Shown here in pieces: positions 16,624 through 26,105 of a stretch of 64,000 nucleotides of DNA. The notes beneath the pieces are model-generated. The model was given only the letters and a program-made list of their open reading frames with translations, made no database searches and had not been told where the DNA came from. Origin of the DNA: Desulfopila sp. IMCC35006 (GTDB lineage Bacteria > Desulfobacterota > Desulfobulbia > Desulfobulbales > Desulfocapsaceae); the NCBI RefSeq assembly GCF_005116645.1, contig NZ_SWCM01000002.1, positions 434,001 through 498,000 of the forward strand, given 5' to 3'. Made by a program: the position numbers and the translations under genes. Every line of letters starts with the position of its first letter. The first letter of the stretch is position 1.

Positions 16624-18006
16624 TTACAGTCGGAGGAAAAGCTTGGCGATGGAAAAATACATAAAAACGCCAAGGATATCAATAGAGGTAGTCACAAAAG
16701 GACCTGTTGCAATGGCCGCATCGATGTCGAATCTCTTGAGAATAAGCGGTATTACCGTCCCCAGAGTAGCCGACATGACCATACAAAAGAAAATCGACAA
16801 CCCGACGACCACACCCAGTAGCGCGGGTTCTGAGAATCCCAGGTAGGCAACAATACCTAGAAACAGCCCATAGATTAGTCCGAGCATGAGCCCCACCTGC
16901 ATCTCTTTCAAAACCACTCGATAGGATTCATCAAGATTTATTCTGCCGGTGGCAATCCCTCGCACCACAATGGTGGAAGACTGCGTGGCAATATTGCCTC
17001 CCATGCCTATTACTATCGGAATAAAAGAGGCAAGAGCTATTATCCTGGACAGCTCTTCTTCAAACGAACCGATAATAAACATTACCGTCACGCCGCCTAC
17101 CCACGAAGCCAGGAGCCAGGGAGCCCTGATCAGCGCGCTCTGCCTCGTTGATTTGAGCAAAATTTCCCGGTCTTTTCCTGCTCCTGCCATCTGCAGAAAA
17201 TCTTCCGTAGCCTCCTCCCGGATAACGTCGATAATATCATCAACTGTAACAATGCCGACCAGAGTATAATTTGAGTCCACCACCGGTACCGCCAGGATAT
17301 TGTACTTCGCCACAACATGAGCAACTTCCCCCTGGTCGGTATCGGTTGTCACGGAAATGACATTCGGGTTCATTATTTCTTTGAGTTTTCTCTCTTCGGG
17401 ATGCATCAGCAATTCCCGCAGCGAAACAACTCCAGACAGCTTATGTTCCCCATGCGTGATATAGAGATAAAAGACCATCTCTTTCTCTTCACTTCGTTTC
17501 TGCACGCTTTTTATGGCCTCGCTGACCATCATTTCTTCATCGAGATACATAAAATCAGGCGACATTAGCCCACCGGCCGTCTCCGGATCGTACTGCAGAA
17601 GCTCTTCAACTTCATCCCGATCCTTCTGATCCATGTGCTCTCTGATTTCATCGGCAATAGGATCGGAGAGCACCTCGAGAATATCAACCGCGTCGTCTGA
17701 CGGCATATCCGAGAGAACCTCTGCCATATATTGCGGGGTGAGTCCATCGACCAGAGCAGTGACAAGCAGGCCATCGAGTTCACTCAAAAATTCCCCGACC
17801 GAGCCCGTTTTGACAATAATATTGAAGACAGCTATCCTTTCAGCTTCGGTCAGATGCCGGTAAACCCAGGCCATGTCGGCAGGATGAGTCTTCTTGATGA
17901 GCTTCATCAAATGTTCATTCGCGCCGCGCCGATTCAAGCGCCGGACCATATTGAGGATGACCATCCCTTCATTACCTATGAGCTCTGTTTTATTACTATT
18001 TTCCAT
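16624..18006 (-). CDS. mgtE: Magnesium transporter MgtE
   Basis: A 460-residue MgtE-type Mg2+ channel. The N-domain (DDAVDILEVLSDPIADEI), a CBS pair (about residues 130-255, with VISVTTDTDQGEVAHVV and AVPVVDSNYTLVGIVTVDD) and a five-helix membrane domain with the pore block IGMGGNIATQSSTIVVRG and FDIDAAIATGPFVTT are all present, so it should be functional. The start is ambiguous: an in-frame GTG at 18015 or this ATG at 18006, whose Shine-Dalgarno-like GGAAGG is very close. I looked for an M-box riboswitch upstream and did not find a convincing one. Confidence 0.93.
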   Translation of the reverse strand: MENSNKTELIGNEGMVILNMVRRLNRRGANEHLMKLIKKTHPADMAWVYRHLTEAERIAVFNIIVKTGSVGEFLSELDGLLVTALVDGLTPQYMAEVLSDMPSDDAVDILEVLSDPIADEIREHMDQKDRDEVEELLQYDPETAGGLMSPDFMYLDEEMMVSEAIKSVQKRSEEKEMVFYLYITHGEHKLSGVVSLRELLMHPEERKLKEIMNPNVISVTTDTDQGEVAHVVAKYNILAVPVVDSNYTLVGIVTVDDIIDVIREEATEDFLQMAGAGKDREILLKSTRQSALIRAPWLLASWVGGVTVMFIIGSFEEELSRIIALASFIPIVIGMGGNIATQSSTIVVRGIATGRINLDESYRVVLKEMQVGLMLGLIYGLFLGIVAYLGFSEPALLGVVVGLSIFFCMVMSATLGTVIPLILKRFDIDAAIATGPFVTTSIDILGVFMYFSIAKLFLRL

Positions 18007-18266
18007 ACCTTCCACCGTTCATTATTATATATTTAATGTGTCAGGGTTGAGGGGGGGGCATAGCTCGTACGTCACGCAGTTTACACCGCAGTTGCCGGCC
18101 AGGCTCTATTTTGATATTTTTTGCTAACGACACCAGCCAGATGGTGACATTGCGGCACATTCAAACAAAGAAGACGCCCAAGACAACGACAACCACGGAA
18201 CAGACAGGGTGAAGAGGCAGGAAATTCCTGGAAGGTCATCCTGCTGCCGGACGATCAAAGGGCTGG

Positions 18267-18467
18267 CTAAAGGAAGAAAGAGGTTCTCTGCACCACGAAA
18301 ATAATCACTATGCCGATTACCATCGCAAAAAGTCCCATAAACCGAAGTTGGGCAGGCCTGATGCCACTCAATTTTTTGAGCCAGTCCTGCATCGCTTCCG
18401 GTGCAGCAACATACGGCAGACCTTCCAGAACCAGAATAAGACCGATAAGAAGTGTCAATAATTTCAT
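18267..18467 (-). CDS. DUF2065 family small membrane protein
   Basis: A 66-residue protein with two hydrophobic helices (LLTLLIGLILVLEGLPYV and RFMGLFAMVIGIVIIFVV) joined by EAMQDWLKKLSGIRPAQL. This matches the DUF2065/YjeT family of small inner membrane proteins of unknown role, often near purA or hflC in proteobacteria. I chose the ATG at 18467 over the TTG at 18485. It stands alone between mgtE and purM. Confidence 0.8.
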   Translation of the reverse strand: MKLLTLLIGLILVLEGLPYVAAPEAMQDWLKKLSGIRPAQLRFMGLFAMVIGIVIIFVVQRTSFFL

Positions 18468-18667
18468 ATCAAGGTTATCTAACAAAACACCGGTTTTTTT
18501 TCAACCTGCACGTAACAAGGCTCTGCCTTTTGTGATAGATTTATTGTGATATGGTGTAATTGCATTGCTTTTTTAGATCACCCCTAATAATATAGCTTTT
18601 CATATACTCCTGTATTTTGATCTATTTCCAGATCCCAAAAAAACAACAAAGACAACAACCTGTTACT

Positions 18668-19723
18668 ATGAGCGAGTCACATAAGAGTAAGTACAGCGAA
18701 GCCGGTGTAGATATCGACAAAGGCAATGCATTCATCGAAGAAATCAAAGAAATTGTCGCCACCACCCATCAGCGCGGCGTACTGGGTGGTATCGGTGGTT
18801 TTTCATCGCATATTGCTATCGATACCAATAAATACAAAAAACCGGTTATCGTCAACTCAACCGATGGTGTCGGCACAAAATTGGCTATCGCTCACCTCTG
18901 CAACAAACATGACACGATCGGAATAGATCTGGTGGCTATGTGTGTCAACGACCTTGTGGTCGGAGGTGCCACCCCTTTATGTTTTCTCGATTATTTCGCC
19001 GTCGGTAAACTGGAGATGTCCATCGCCAAAGCTGTTATTTCCGGAATTGCTGAAGGGTGCCGCCAGGCGCACTGCTCGCTTGTTGGCGGAGAAACGGCTG
19101 AAATGCCAGGATTATACCAGAACAAGGATTACGATCTTGCAGGATTTGTCACCGGCATTGTCGACCGGGACGCCATAATTGATGGCTCGGATATCCGCGC
19201 CGGCGACCAGATCATCGGCCTCACCTCCAGTGGCCTGCATTCGAACGGCTATAGCCTGGTGCGTAAAATCTGTTTTGCCGATCATAAACTGGATGTCGGA
19301 CAGTACATAGAAGAGCTCGGCTGTGAGCTGGGACAAGAACTTTTGAAACCGACGAAAATATATGTTCAGTCGGTTCTGAACGTCTTAAAAAACTACCCTT
19401 TAAACGGCATGGTGCACAACACCGGCGGCGGATTTATCGACAACATCCCACGCATTCTGCCCAAAGGGTATAAGGCAGTCCTCAATAGCACTGCCTGGCC
19501 CCTGCCGCCCATTTTTCCATTCCTGCAGAGACTCGGCGATATCCCTCAGAACGAGATGTATCGCACCTTCAATATGGGCATAGGCCTCCTGGTGATCGTC
19601 GACGAAGCACAGGCAAAAGATATCCAGCACCACTTTGAAGCGGTCGGAGAAGAGGCCTACATCATCGGTGAAATTGCACCGATGGCTGAAGGAGAAACCA
19701 CAACGGTTGAGATACGACAATAG
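18668..19723 (+). CDS. purM: Phosphoribosylformylglycinamidine cyclo-ligase (AIR synthetase)
   Basis: A 351-residue PurM that closes the imidazole ring of purine synthesis using ATP. Recognisable blocks are the N-terminal YSEAGVDIDKGNAFIEEIK, the STDGVGTKL nucleotide-binding loop, CVNDLVVGGATPLCFLDYFA, LVGGETAEMPG and the HNTGGGFIDNIPR helix. The ATG at 18668 gives the expected start; an in-frame ATG at 18617 would add 17 uncharacteristic residues. It sits alone and is followed by a strong terminator. Other purine genes in the window are the purD-purE fusion at 53-55 kb. Confidence 0.95.
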   Translation: MSESHKSKYSEAGVDIDKGNAFIEEIKEIVATTHQRGVLGGIGGFSSHIAIDTNKYKKPVIVNSTDGVGTKLAIAHLCNKHDTIGIDLVAMCVNDLVVGGATPLCFLDYFAVGKLEMSIAKAVISGIAEGCRQAHCSLVGGETAEMPGLYQNKDYDLAGFVTGIVDRDAIIDGSDIRAGDQIIGLTSSGLHSNGYSLVRKICFADHKLDVGQYIEELGCELGQELLKPTKIYVQSVLNVLKNYPLNGMVHNTGGGFIDNIPRILPKGYKAVLNSTAWPLPPIFPFLQRLGDIPQNEMYRTFNMGIGLLVIVDEAQAKDIQHHFEAVGEEAYIIGEIAPMAEGETTTVEIRQ

Positions 19724-19743
19724 GCGCACTATCAGGAAAATAG

Positions 19744-19783
19744 AAAAGGAGAGTGTCGGACATCCATCACTCTCCTTTTTTAT
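19744..19783. terminator. Bidirectional terminator between purM and mogA
   Basis: A 12-bp perfect stem AAAAGGAGAGTG (19744-19755) and CACTCTCCTTTT (19768-19779) with A-run and T-run on the two sides, suited to end both convergent genes. Confidence 0.88.
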
Positions 19784-20284
19784 TTATACGACTCCGCAGT
19801 CACTCTCCCCTCCCAGTATTTTTTCCAGGGCGTGGGGAATAACCGGCAGTACTACTTCCAGATTTTCTTTTACAGCCTTTAAGCTGCCGGGCAGGTTAAT
19901 TATCAGGCTCTCTTTACGTATGCCGACCTTGCCCCGAGACAACATGGCACGGGAAGTTTTGGCAAGGCTGGCATGCCGCATTGCCTCGGCCATCCCGGGT
20001 ATCTCCTTTTCAATGACCTGAGTCATCGCCTCTGGAGTTATATCCGATGGCGAAACTCCAGTCCCCCCGGTGGTGACGATAAGGGATATCTTCTGCATAT
20101 CGACCAGGTCGAGAAGACTATCGATGATTTGCTGTTTGTTGTCGGCAATCACCTGATACGACTGGAGAATATACCCTTCTTTGCGCAACCTCTCCTGCAG
20201 ATAGGCGCCACTGGTATCTTCCCGCTCCCCGCGCGAGCCTTTATCGCTCATGGTGAGAACAGCAAAAGAATAATTTTCGTGCAT
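19784..20284 (-). CDS. Molybdenum cofactor biosynthesis MogA/MoaB-type protein
   Basis: A 166-residue MogA/MoaB-family protein that adenylylates molybdopterin before Mo insertion. The hallmark TTGGTGVSPSDITPEAM and the N-terminal AVLTMSDKGSRGEREDTSG are conserved, and LIINLPGSLKAVKENL closes the fold. It is a single-domain protein (no MoaC or MoeA fusion). It fits with the molybdopterin oxidoreductase at 47 kb, which will need this cofactor, but the two are not in one operon. Confidence 0.9.
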   Translation of the reverse strand: MHENYSFAVLTMSDKGSRGEREDTSGAYLQERLRKEGYILQSYQVIADNKQQIIDSLLDLVDMQKISLIVTTGGTGVSPSDITPEAMTQVIEKEIPGMAEAMRHASLAKTSRAMLSRGKVGIRKESLIINLPGSLKAVKENLEVVLPVIPHALEKILGGESDCGVV

Positions 20285-20301
20285 AGCAGCTACAATGTGT
20301 C

Positions 20302-20350
20302 CTTAGTAACTAAGAAATACCTTTCTTGTTTTTTACAAGAAAGGTATTTC
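20302..20350. repeat. Two adjacent palindromes (5-bp and 16-bp arms)
   Basis: CTTAG-TAA-CTAAG (20302-20314) abuts a perfect 16-bp inverted repeat GAAATACCTTTCTTGT (20314-20329) and ACAAGAAAGGTATTTC (20335-20350) with a 5-T loop. It lies between the end of the EF-G-like gene and the start of mogA, both on the minus strand. It could be a terminator of the former, but no good T-run follows on that strand. Confidence 0.7.
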
Positions 20351-20413
20351 GTGAAGGAATTCCCCCCTTCGAGAGGGGGATTGCATAGATTCCCGCAAAG
20401 GTTGTTGCCGGGG

Positions 20414-22477
20414 TTAATTGTTTTCCTTGTTTGCCTCAGCAACGATCTTTTCAGCTATTTGTGCCGGAACTTCTTCATAGTGCGAAAAAGAAATATTGAA
20501 ACTACCAAGCCCGCCGGTCATCGACGTCAGATCTGTTGCATAGGACAAAATTTCCGATTGCGGCACCTGAGCATTAATCACCTCCAGCCCATCCGCCGAG
20601 TCCATCCCCATAACCTTGCCGCGACGGGAATTGAGATCGCCCATAACATCGCCGACACTGTCTTTTCCTACCTTGATCTCCATATTCATATAGGGTTCAA
20701 GTAAGATCAGTCCTGCTTCCTGGGCCCCTTTCTTAAACGCCAGAGACCCGGCAATCTTAAAAGCCATTTCAGAAGAATCGACATTGTGGAAGGATCCATC
20801 AACGAGGGCAATTTTTACATCGATCACCGGGTAGCCGGCCAGAACGCCTTTTTCCATCGCCTCCTGAATACCTTTATCGACTGCCGGCCGATATTGCTGC
20901 GGAATTACCCCGCCAACAATTTTATCCTCAAATTCATACCCACCGCCCGGTAAAGGAGATATCTCAATCCAGCAGTCGCCAAACTGGCCTCTGCCGCCAC
21001 TTTGTTTTTTATGTTTCCCCTGCACCCGTGCCGATGACCGAATGGTCTCCATATAAGGAATTTTGGGGGTACTCAACTCCATCTGCACTCCAAATTTCCT
21101 CTTGATCTTTGCACCGACCACATCAAGATGCACTCTGCCGACTCCCGAGAGAAGAACCTGCTTGGTTTGCGGCTGCCTGGTGAGCCGTAAGGTCAGATCC
21201 TCATCAAGCATCCTGGTAATAGAAGAAAAGACCTTTTCTTCTTCACCTTTTTTGGCACTTACGGCAAAAGATATCACCGGTTGCAGCGGCTCAGGTGCAT
21301 CCAGCACAACCGGGTTTGCCGCATCACAGAGCGTATCCCCGGTCGCCGTTTCCTTCAGTTTGGCAAGAGCGATGATCATGCCCGGCCCACCACTCTCGAC
21401 CGGCTTTTGCTCTTTTCCTTCGAGCACATACAGCTGCCCGAATCGTTCTGATGTCTTCTTTGTCGAATTGTAAAAGGTATCGCCCTGCAGAACACCGCTG
21501 AAGATGCGTAAAATAGTGAGACGACCGGCATAGGGGTCGGCCATGGTCTTGAAAACCAGCGCAGAAAAAGGTGCATCTGCCGTTGGTTGAATCTCGACCA
21601 TCTCATCCCTGCCTTCTTTTTTAGCCAGGATAGGCGGACGATCAGACGGACACGGCATCAGGTCGTTGATGATGTCCAGCAGAGGGGCGGTCCCTTTATT
21701 GAGCGTTGCGGCACAGACGCAGATAGGGGCTAATGCCGCAGCCGCAATGCCTTTTTTCAGACCAGCCAGCAATTCTTCCTCGGTCAGCTCCCCTTCTTCC
21801 AGAAATTTTTCGATCAAATCATCATCAGTTTCCGCCACATTTTCCATCAGAGCTTCCCGTAACGAAGCCACCTCGCTGGCTAATTCCGCCGGAACATCAA
21901 CGGATTGCACCCCGCCTTTTTCGCCATCAAACAGATATGCCTTGCCACTGATGATATCAACATAGCCTTTAAAATTATCCTCGGCGCCAATGGGCAGCTG
22001 AACAATGACCGGATTAAAGGCCAGTGATTCCTTAATTTCATCAACAGTCTTGTGAAAATCGGCACGCTCACGATCCATTTTATTGATGGCAATGAGCGTG
22101 GGTAATTTTCTCTCTTTAATAATATTCGAGAATTTAACGGTCTGCCCTTTTACCCCGAGCACGGCACCAATGGTAAACAAAGCACTGTCGCAGACATGGG
22201 AGGCAAAAACGGTTTCATTGAGAAAATTATCGTCACCGGGGGTGTCGATGAGAAATACACTGTGTTTTTTCCAGCTGTAATTGTGAAAACTGGTGTTGAT
22301 GGATATTTTTCTGGCAATCTCCTCTTCCTCATAATCCATGGTTGCATTGCCGTCATCAACCTTACCAAGTCTGTTTATTTTTCCGGCCGTAAAAAGCATT
22401 GCCTCAGCAAGAGAAGTTTTACCACAATTACCATGACCAATTATTGCAATATTCCTGACCATATTTGTTTCCTGCAT
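20414..22477 (-). CDS. EF-G-like translational GTPase
   Basis: A 687-residue protein with the domain order of elongation factor G. The G domain has the P-loop GHGNCGKTS (about 14-22), DTPGDDNF (about 78-85) in place of DTPGHVDF, and NKMD; EF-G domains II-V follow, with the domain IV region (GRGQFGDCWIEISPLPGG) and a terminal domain V. The catalytic His of EF-G (in DTPGHVD) is Asp82 here. It belongs to the EF-G-II/paralogue group rather than the main FusA. It may act in ribosome recycling or be a non-hydrolysing variant; the sequence does not decide. AGGAGA precedes the ATG at 22477. Confidence 0.85.
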   Translation of the reverse strand: MQETNMVRNIAIIGHGNCGKTSLAEAMLFTAGKINRLGKVDDGNATMDYEEEEIARKISINTSFHNYSWKKHSVFLIDTPGDDNFLNETVFASHVCDSALFTIGAVLGVKGQTVKFSNIIKERKLPTLIAINKMDRERADFHKTVDEIKESLAFNPVIVQLPIGAEDNFKGYVDIISGKAYLFDGEKGGVQSVDVPAELASEVASLREALMENVAETDDDLIEKFLEEGELTEEELLAGLKKGIAAAALAPICVCAATLNKGTAPLLDIINDLMPCPSDRPPILAKKEGRDEMVEIQPTADAPFSALVFKTMADPYAGRLTILRIFSGVLQGDTFYNSTKKTSERFGQLYVLEGKEQKPVESGGPGMIIALAKLKETATGDTLCDAANPVVLDAPEPLQPVISFAVSAKKGEEEKVFSSITRMLDEDLTLRLTRQPQTKQVLLSGVGRVHLDVVGAKIKRKFGVQMELSTPKIPYMETIRSSARVQGKHKKQSGGRGQFGDCWIEISPLPGGGYEFEDKIVGGVIPQQYRPAVDKGIQEAMEKGVLAGYPVIDVKIALVDGSFHNVDSSEMAFKIAGSLAFKKGAQEAGLILLEPYMNMEIKVGKDSVGDVMGDLNSRRGKVMGMDSADGLEVINAQVPQSEILSYATDLTSMTGGLGSFNISFSHYEEVPAQIAEKIVAEANKENN

Positions 22478-22901
22478 TCGTATCTCCTCTCAAACAACGA
22501 TTTATCAATGCAATATTGAAATAACAACAGCTCACTCAACTCGCGCTGGACTCCGCTGGCCTGTATTACGTACGAAAGACTGTACTCATATATTCAATTT
22601 CAAAAGACAAAGTCAAGAGAGAACAGCGAGGGCAAAGTGTTTCAAAAAAAATAATTCTATCGCGGCAGCTGATTCAAATCAATATAATGATTTTGTGGCA
22701 TATTTTCTATAAGCGGGGTATTCTGCCCGCGCGAATTACCATTTTCGTCCCGTACAGCTGATCCACCGTCATGAAACAACAGTGGAATCAAACGTATGTT
22801 TAACATGAACACTTTAGATGCATCATCACCCCTTTACAAGAGTACGAATAAGTGTGCCAACAGGGGCATTGAATGAAACCCGGCTTATTTTCCGTTAACG
22901 G
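22478..22901. other. 424-base intergenic region, no gene seen
   Basis: It separates the divergent EF-G-like and murJ genes and should hold both promoters. I see no tRNA, long palindrome or convincing small coding frame. The right end contains the GTG start of murJ with a weak ribosome site. Confidence 0.5.
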
Positions 22902-24533
22902 GTGAGTGCCTTAGAAATAATTTCCCCGGATACTTTTCAGTTGCAGACACCCAGCAAAAACACCATAGCCAAATCGGCGGCCACTGTCGGCATCGCGGTA
23001 ATGTGCAGTCGCGTCCTCGGCCTGGTCAGGGAACAGGTCTTCGCCGGGCTTTTTGGCGCCGGATACACCTACGATGCATTCGTTGTCGCCTTCCGGATAC
23101 CTAACTTATTGAGAGATCTTTTTGGTGAAGGCGCGCTGTCGGCCGCATTTGTGACAGTATTCTCCGCTTACGATACCAATCGCAGCCAGGAGGACACCTG
23201 GCGCTTAGCATCCAACGTTCTCAACTTTATCCTCGTTGTCCTCAGTGCAATCACCCTGCTTGGCATAGTTTTTGCCGGCCCGCTGGTCTCTTTGCTGGCA
23301 CCGGATTTCAGTCTCATCGCCGGCAAAACTGCTCTCACCATCCAACTCACCCGGATAATGCTGCCTTTTCTTGTGGTTATCTCTCTTTCTGCAGTGGTTA
23401 TGGGGGTTTTAAACACCAAAGGTCGTTTTTTTGTTCCGGCAATAGCATCCAGTTTCTTTAATCTCGGTTCGGTGATCGGCGGCACCGGACTGGCATTCAT
23501 CCTGCCTCATTTCGGCCAGCCGGCGATAGTGGGCATGGCGGTCGGCACACTCATCGGCGGACTGCTGCAGCTTGGCATCCAGCTGCCCACACTGTTTAAG
23601 ACCGGCTTTCGATACAGACCGATCTTCGATATTACCGACCCCGGCCTGCATCGCATTCTCAAGTTAATGATACCGGCAACCATCGGCCTTTCCGCCACCC
23701 AGATCAATATATTCATCAACACCAACTTTGCCTCTTCCTGCGCTGAAGGCTCGGTTTCCTGGCTATATTACGCCTTCAGACTTGTGCAATTGCCCATTGG
23801 TGTGTTCGGAGTGGCCTTATCGATTGCTACCTTGCCTTTACTGGCCCGTCAGGCAGCGAAAAAAGATATCCCGGAGATGAAAAAAACCATGGTGTCTTCC
23901 CTCACCATGGTTTTCGCCTTAACTCTCCCCGCTACCGCCGGGCTTATCGTCCTTGCCGAACCAATTATCCGGTTGATTTTTGAGCATGGCGCCTTCACCG
24001 CGGCAGACACCCTGGCCACCGCCCAGACCCTGGCCCTGTATTCCATCGGCCTGTTTGCCTACTCAGCCAACAAAGTCCTGGTGCCTGCTTTCTACGCTCT
24101 CGACAAGACCCGTTATCCGGTCATTGCCAGCTTTATGGCAATTATCTTCAACGTCATTATTATCAAGCTGACAATCGACCACTTTCAGCATCTTGCGATT
24201 GCATTCTCAACCTCCTGCACGATGCTGATCAACTTTATCTTTCTCATGATCGTGCTGCACAAAAACCTGAACGGATTATCTCTCGTATACCTCGGTAAAA
24301 GTCTGGTCAAGATACTGGCGGCCACCGCCGTTCTCACCGGCTTGCTCTGGTTTGCCATGCCCTGTTTTGCACGGTGGCTGCACGGTTCCGTCCTCGGCCA
24401 GGGCGCGGCCCTCTGCGTGCTCATCACATCGGCTACGCTCCTGTACTGCCTTGTCCTCCATCTCCTCAAGCTCAGCGAGATGAATATCTTGACCACCATG
24501 CTCCGCAAAAAACTTTTCCCAACATCCCGGTAA
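22902..24533 (+). CDS. murJ: Lipid II flippase MurJ
   Basis: A 543-residue, about 14-helix MurJ (MviN) of the MOP exporter superfamily, which moves lipid II to the periplasmic face for peptidoglycan synthesis. The N-terminal block SRVLGLVREQVFAGLFGAG followed by DAFVVAFRIPNLLRDLFGEG is diagnostic and carries the conserved Arg residues. A later SWLYYAFRLVQLPIGVFGVA helix is also typical. The start is a GTG at 22902; the N-terminal 25 residues (MSALEIISPDTFQL) are hydrophilic and could be shorter in reality. It stands alone, convergent with the phasin-like gene. Confidence 0.93.
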   Translation: MSALEIISPDTFQLQTPSKNTIAKSAATVGIAVMCSRVLGLVREQVFAGLFGAGYTYDAFVVAFRIPNLLRDLFGEGALSAAFVTVFSAYDTNRSQEDTWRLASNVLNFILVVLSAITLLGIVFAGPLVSLLAPDFSLIAGKTALTIQLTRIMLPFLVVISLSAVVMGVLNTKGRFFVPAIASSFFNLGSVIGGTGLAFILPHFGQPAIVGMAVGTLIGGLLQLGIQLPTLFKTGFRYRPIFDITDPGLHRILKLMIPATIGLSATQINIFINTNFASSCAEGSVSWLYYAFRLVQLPIGVFGVALSIATLPLLARQAAKKDIPEMKKTMVSSLTMVFALTLPATAGLIVLAEPIIRLIFEHGAFTAADTLATAQTLALYSIGLFAYSANKVLVPAFYALDKTRYPVIASFMAIIFNVIIIKLTIDHFQHLAIAFSTSCTMLINFIFLMIVLHKNLNGLSLVYLGKSLVKILAATAVLTGLLWFAMPCFARWLHGSVLGQGAALCVLITSATLLYCLVLHLLKLSEMNILTTMLRKKLFPTSR

Positions 24534-24660
24534 AAGGGACTTACGCCGGGAGTCTTTGCAATCCCCCCTTGTCAGGTGCTCTTTTCAACCCCCCTTTGAG
24601 GGATGCAAGTGCATCGTGACTTCAGGGAGCAAGGCACCAATAGCCGGCAGGCAATCCTTT

Positions 24661-24987
24661 CTACTGCTTTGCTTTTTTATCAACTTTCGGCAGAGCGGCA
24701 ATCTCCGCCCGCAACTGCTCCACCTCGGCTTTCAATTGCTCAAAATCCTCAATCTGCACCAGATGCATCTTAGCTATAGTGCTTTTAACCAGGCTCTCAG
24801 TCTGGCTTTTCAGGGATTCACGAGATTCCTCCGCCCGGTTGAGCATTTCCTGCACTAATTTCTCCCCCTCCTGCTCAGAAATCTTCCCTTTATCGATTAA
24901 TTCTTTCGCCAGATCTTCCACTTTGTCCTTGGTCAATGCAGCAATGCCGACCCCTGTTAAGATTGCCTTTTTTATCAGATCTATCAT
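24661..24987 (-). CDS. Phasin-like coiled-coil protein
   Basis: A 108-residue, strongly charged helical protein with the phasin/PhaF-type N-terminus (MIDLIKKAILTGVGIAAL, then KDKVEDLAKELIDKGKIS and EGEKLVQEMLNRAEES) and a C-terminal coiled coil (FEQLKAEVEQLRAEIAAL). Such proteins coat polyhydroxyalkanoate granules or serve as small regulators; no PHA synthase is in the window, so this role is unproven. The ATG at 24987 has AAGGAGC upstream; longer frames upstream are not supported. Confidence 0.75.
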   Translation of the reverse strand: MIDLIKKAILTGVGIAALTKDKVEDLAKELIDKGKISEQEGEKLVQEMLNRAEESRESLKSQTESLVKSTIAKMHLVQIEDFEQLKAEVEQLRAEIAALPKVDKKAKQ

Positions 24988-25095
24988 CTCATGCTCCTTG
25001 GTAAGGTAGAAATTAGGTATATGTCTTTTGCCCCCTGCCATCTCAACAGGAAGGAATCAAAAAAAGCATGGCGAGCAACAATTATGCTTCTTTTC

Positions 25096-26085
25096 TCATG
25101 TCGATCGATCAAAAAAAACAGCCGCTCGGTGGCGTGCCTCAGCAATACTGTCACTATTCTGGATGGATGCAGCAAAGTGATGGCCGAACGGAAACGAAGC
25201 AGCAAAATAACGCGTAAACTGTTTCAACCTTCCCAGACGCCTTTCCGGGGCGAACCGCTGCTCGAGCAATGCAATAAAGTGGGCGTAAATATCCTGACTC
25301 TCTCGTTTTTCGGCAGTGCTGTCAATACCATACACTTCACTGGCAATGTCAGCACACAACCAGGGTCTCTCCACAGCACCCCGGCCTATCATCACCCCGT
25401 CCGCATGGGAGAGTTCAAGGCATCTTTTTGCATCACCTGCGGTAAAAATCCCCCCATTGGCCAGAACAGGCACCGAAAGAGCATCTTTTACGGCTCCTAT
25501 CTGCTCCCATCGAGGTTTGCGGCAGAATTTTTCTCCATGCAGCCTCGCATGAATTGTAATCATGTCTACTCCTTCTGCCTCAAGAAAGAGACCAAAAGAT
25601 CGCAGGGAATCGACATCAAGACTCTGCCCCAGGCGAATTTTCACACTGACTGGTAACTCCGTACTTTTTCTCAGCCGGCGCAGCACCTTGCGGAGCACCG
25701 CCTGATTGCCGGCAAGAACCGCCCCTGCACCTTGCCTTTTCTGCATTGGTGCAGGGCAGCCAAGGTTGAGATCGATACCGTCAGCGCCAAGTAAGTGCAA
25801 TTTATCCACTGCGGGCGCGATGTCCGCCTCACTTGCCGCGATTATCTGGTAAAAAAGAGGTTTTTCCGATGCATCCCTGATCAACAGGGGCGAGCAAAAT
25901 GGATTATCATGAGGCAGCCTTTTTGCTGCCAGCATTTCCGTAAACAATAACCCCACCCCTCCCTCAGCCTGAACGAGGCTGCGAAATGCCGAGTGAGAGA
26001 TACCTACCATAGGTGCGAGAACAATTGGCGGCGAGATAGCCAGTCCGCGAACCAGAATTTTATTATTAAAAAATGGAGGTGACAC
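25096..26085 (-). CDS. tRNA-dihydrouridine synthase (Dus)
   Basis: A 329-residue FMN-dependent tRNA-dihydrouridine synthase that reduces uridines in the D-loop. Family landmarks are VLAPMVGISHSAFR at the N-terminus, LNLGCPAPMQKRQGAGA with the catalytic Cys, VSVKIRLG, ITIHAR and VLANGGIFTAGDAKRCL with the FMN-phosphate site, and GVMIGRGAVERPWLC. It starts with a GTG (26085) 20 bases after the HEAT/cNMP/PilZ gene, so the two are probably cotranscribed. Which Dus subgroup is not clear. Confidence 0.92.
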   Translation of the reverse strand: MSPPFFNNKILVRGLAISPPIVLAPMVGISHSAFRSLVQAEGGVGLLFTEMLAAKRLPHDNPFCSPLLIRDASEKPLFYQIIAASEADIAPAVDKLHLLGADGIDLNLGCPAPMQKRQGAGAVLAGNQAVLRKVLRRLRKSTELPVSVKIRLGQSLDVDSLRSFGLFLEAEGVDMITIHARLHGEKFCRKPRWEQIGAVKDALSVPVLANGGIFTAGDAKRCLELSHADGVMIGRGAVERPWLCADIASEVYGIDSTAEKRESQDIYAHFIALLEQRFAPERRLGRLKQFTRYFAASFPFGHHFAASIQNSDSIAEARHRAAVFFDRST

Positions 26086-26105
26086 AAAACCCTGCGTGTG
26101 TAGTG

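Noticed and set aside
18016-18266. M-box magnesium riboswitch upstream of mgtE
   Set aside because: Only short pieces of the consensus (such as CTATGCC) occur; the paired regions are not evident.
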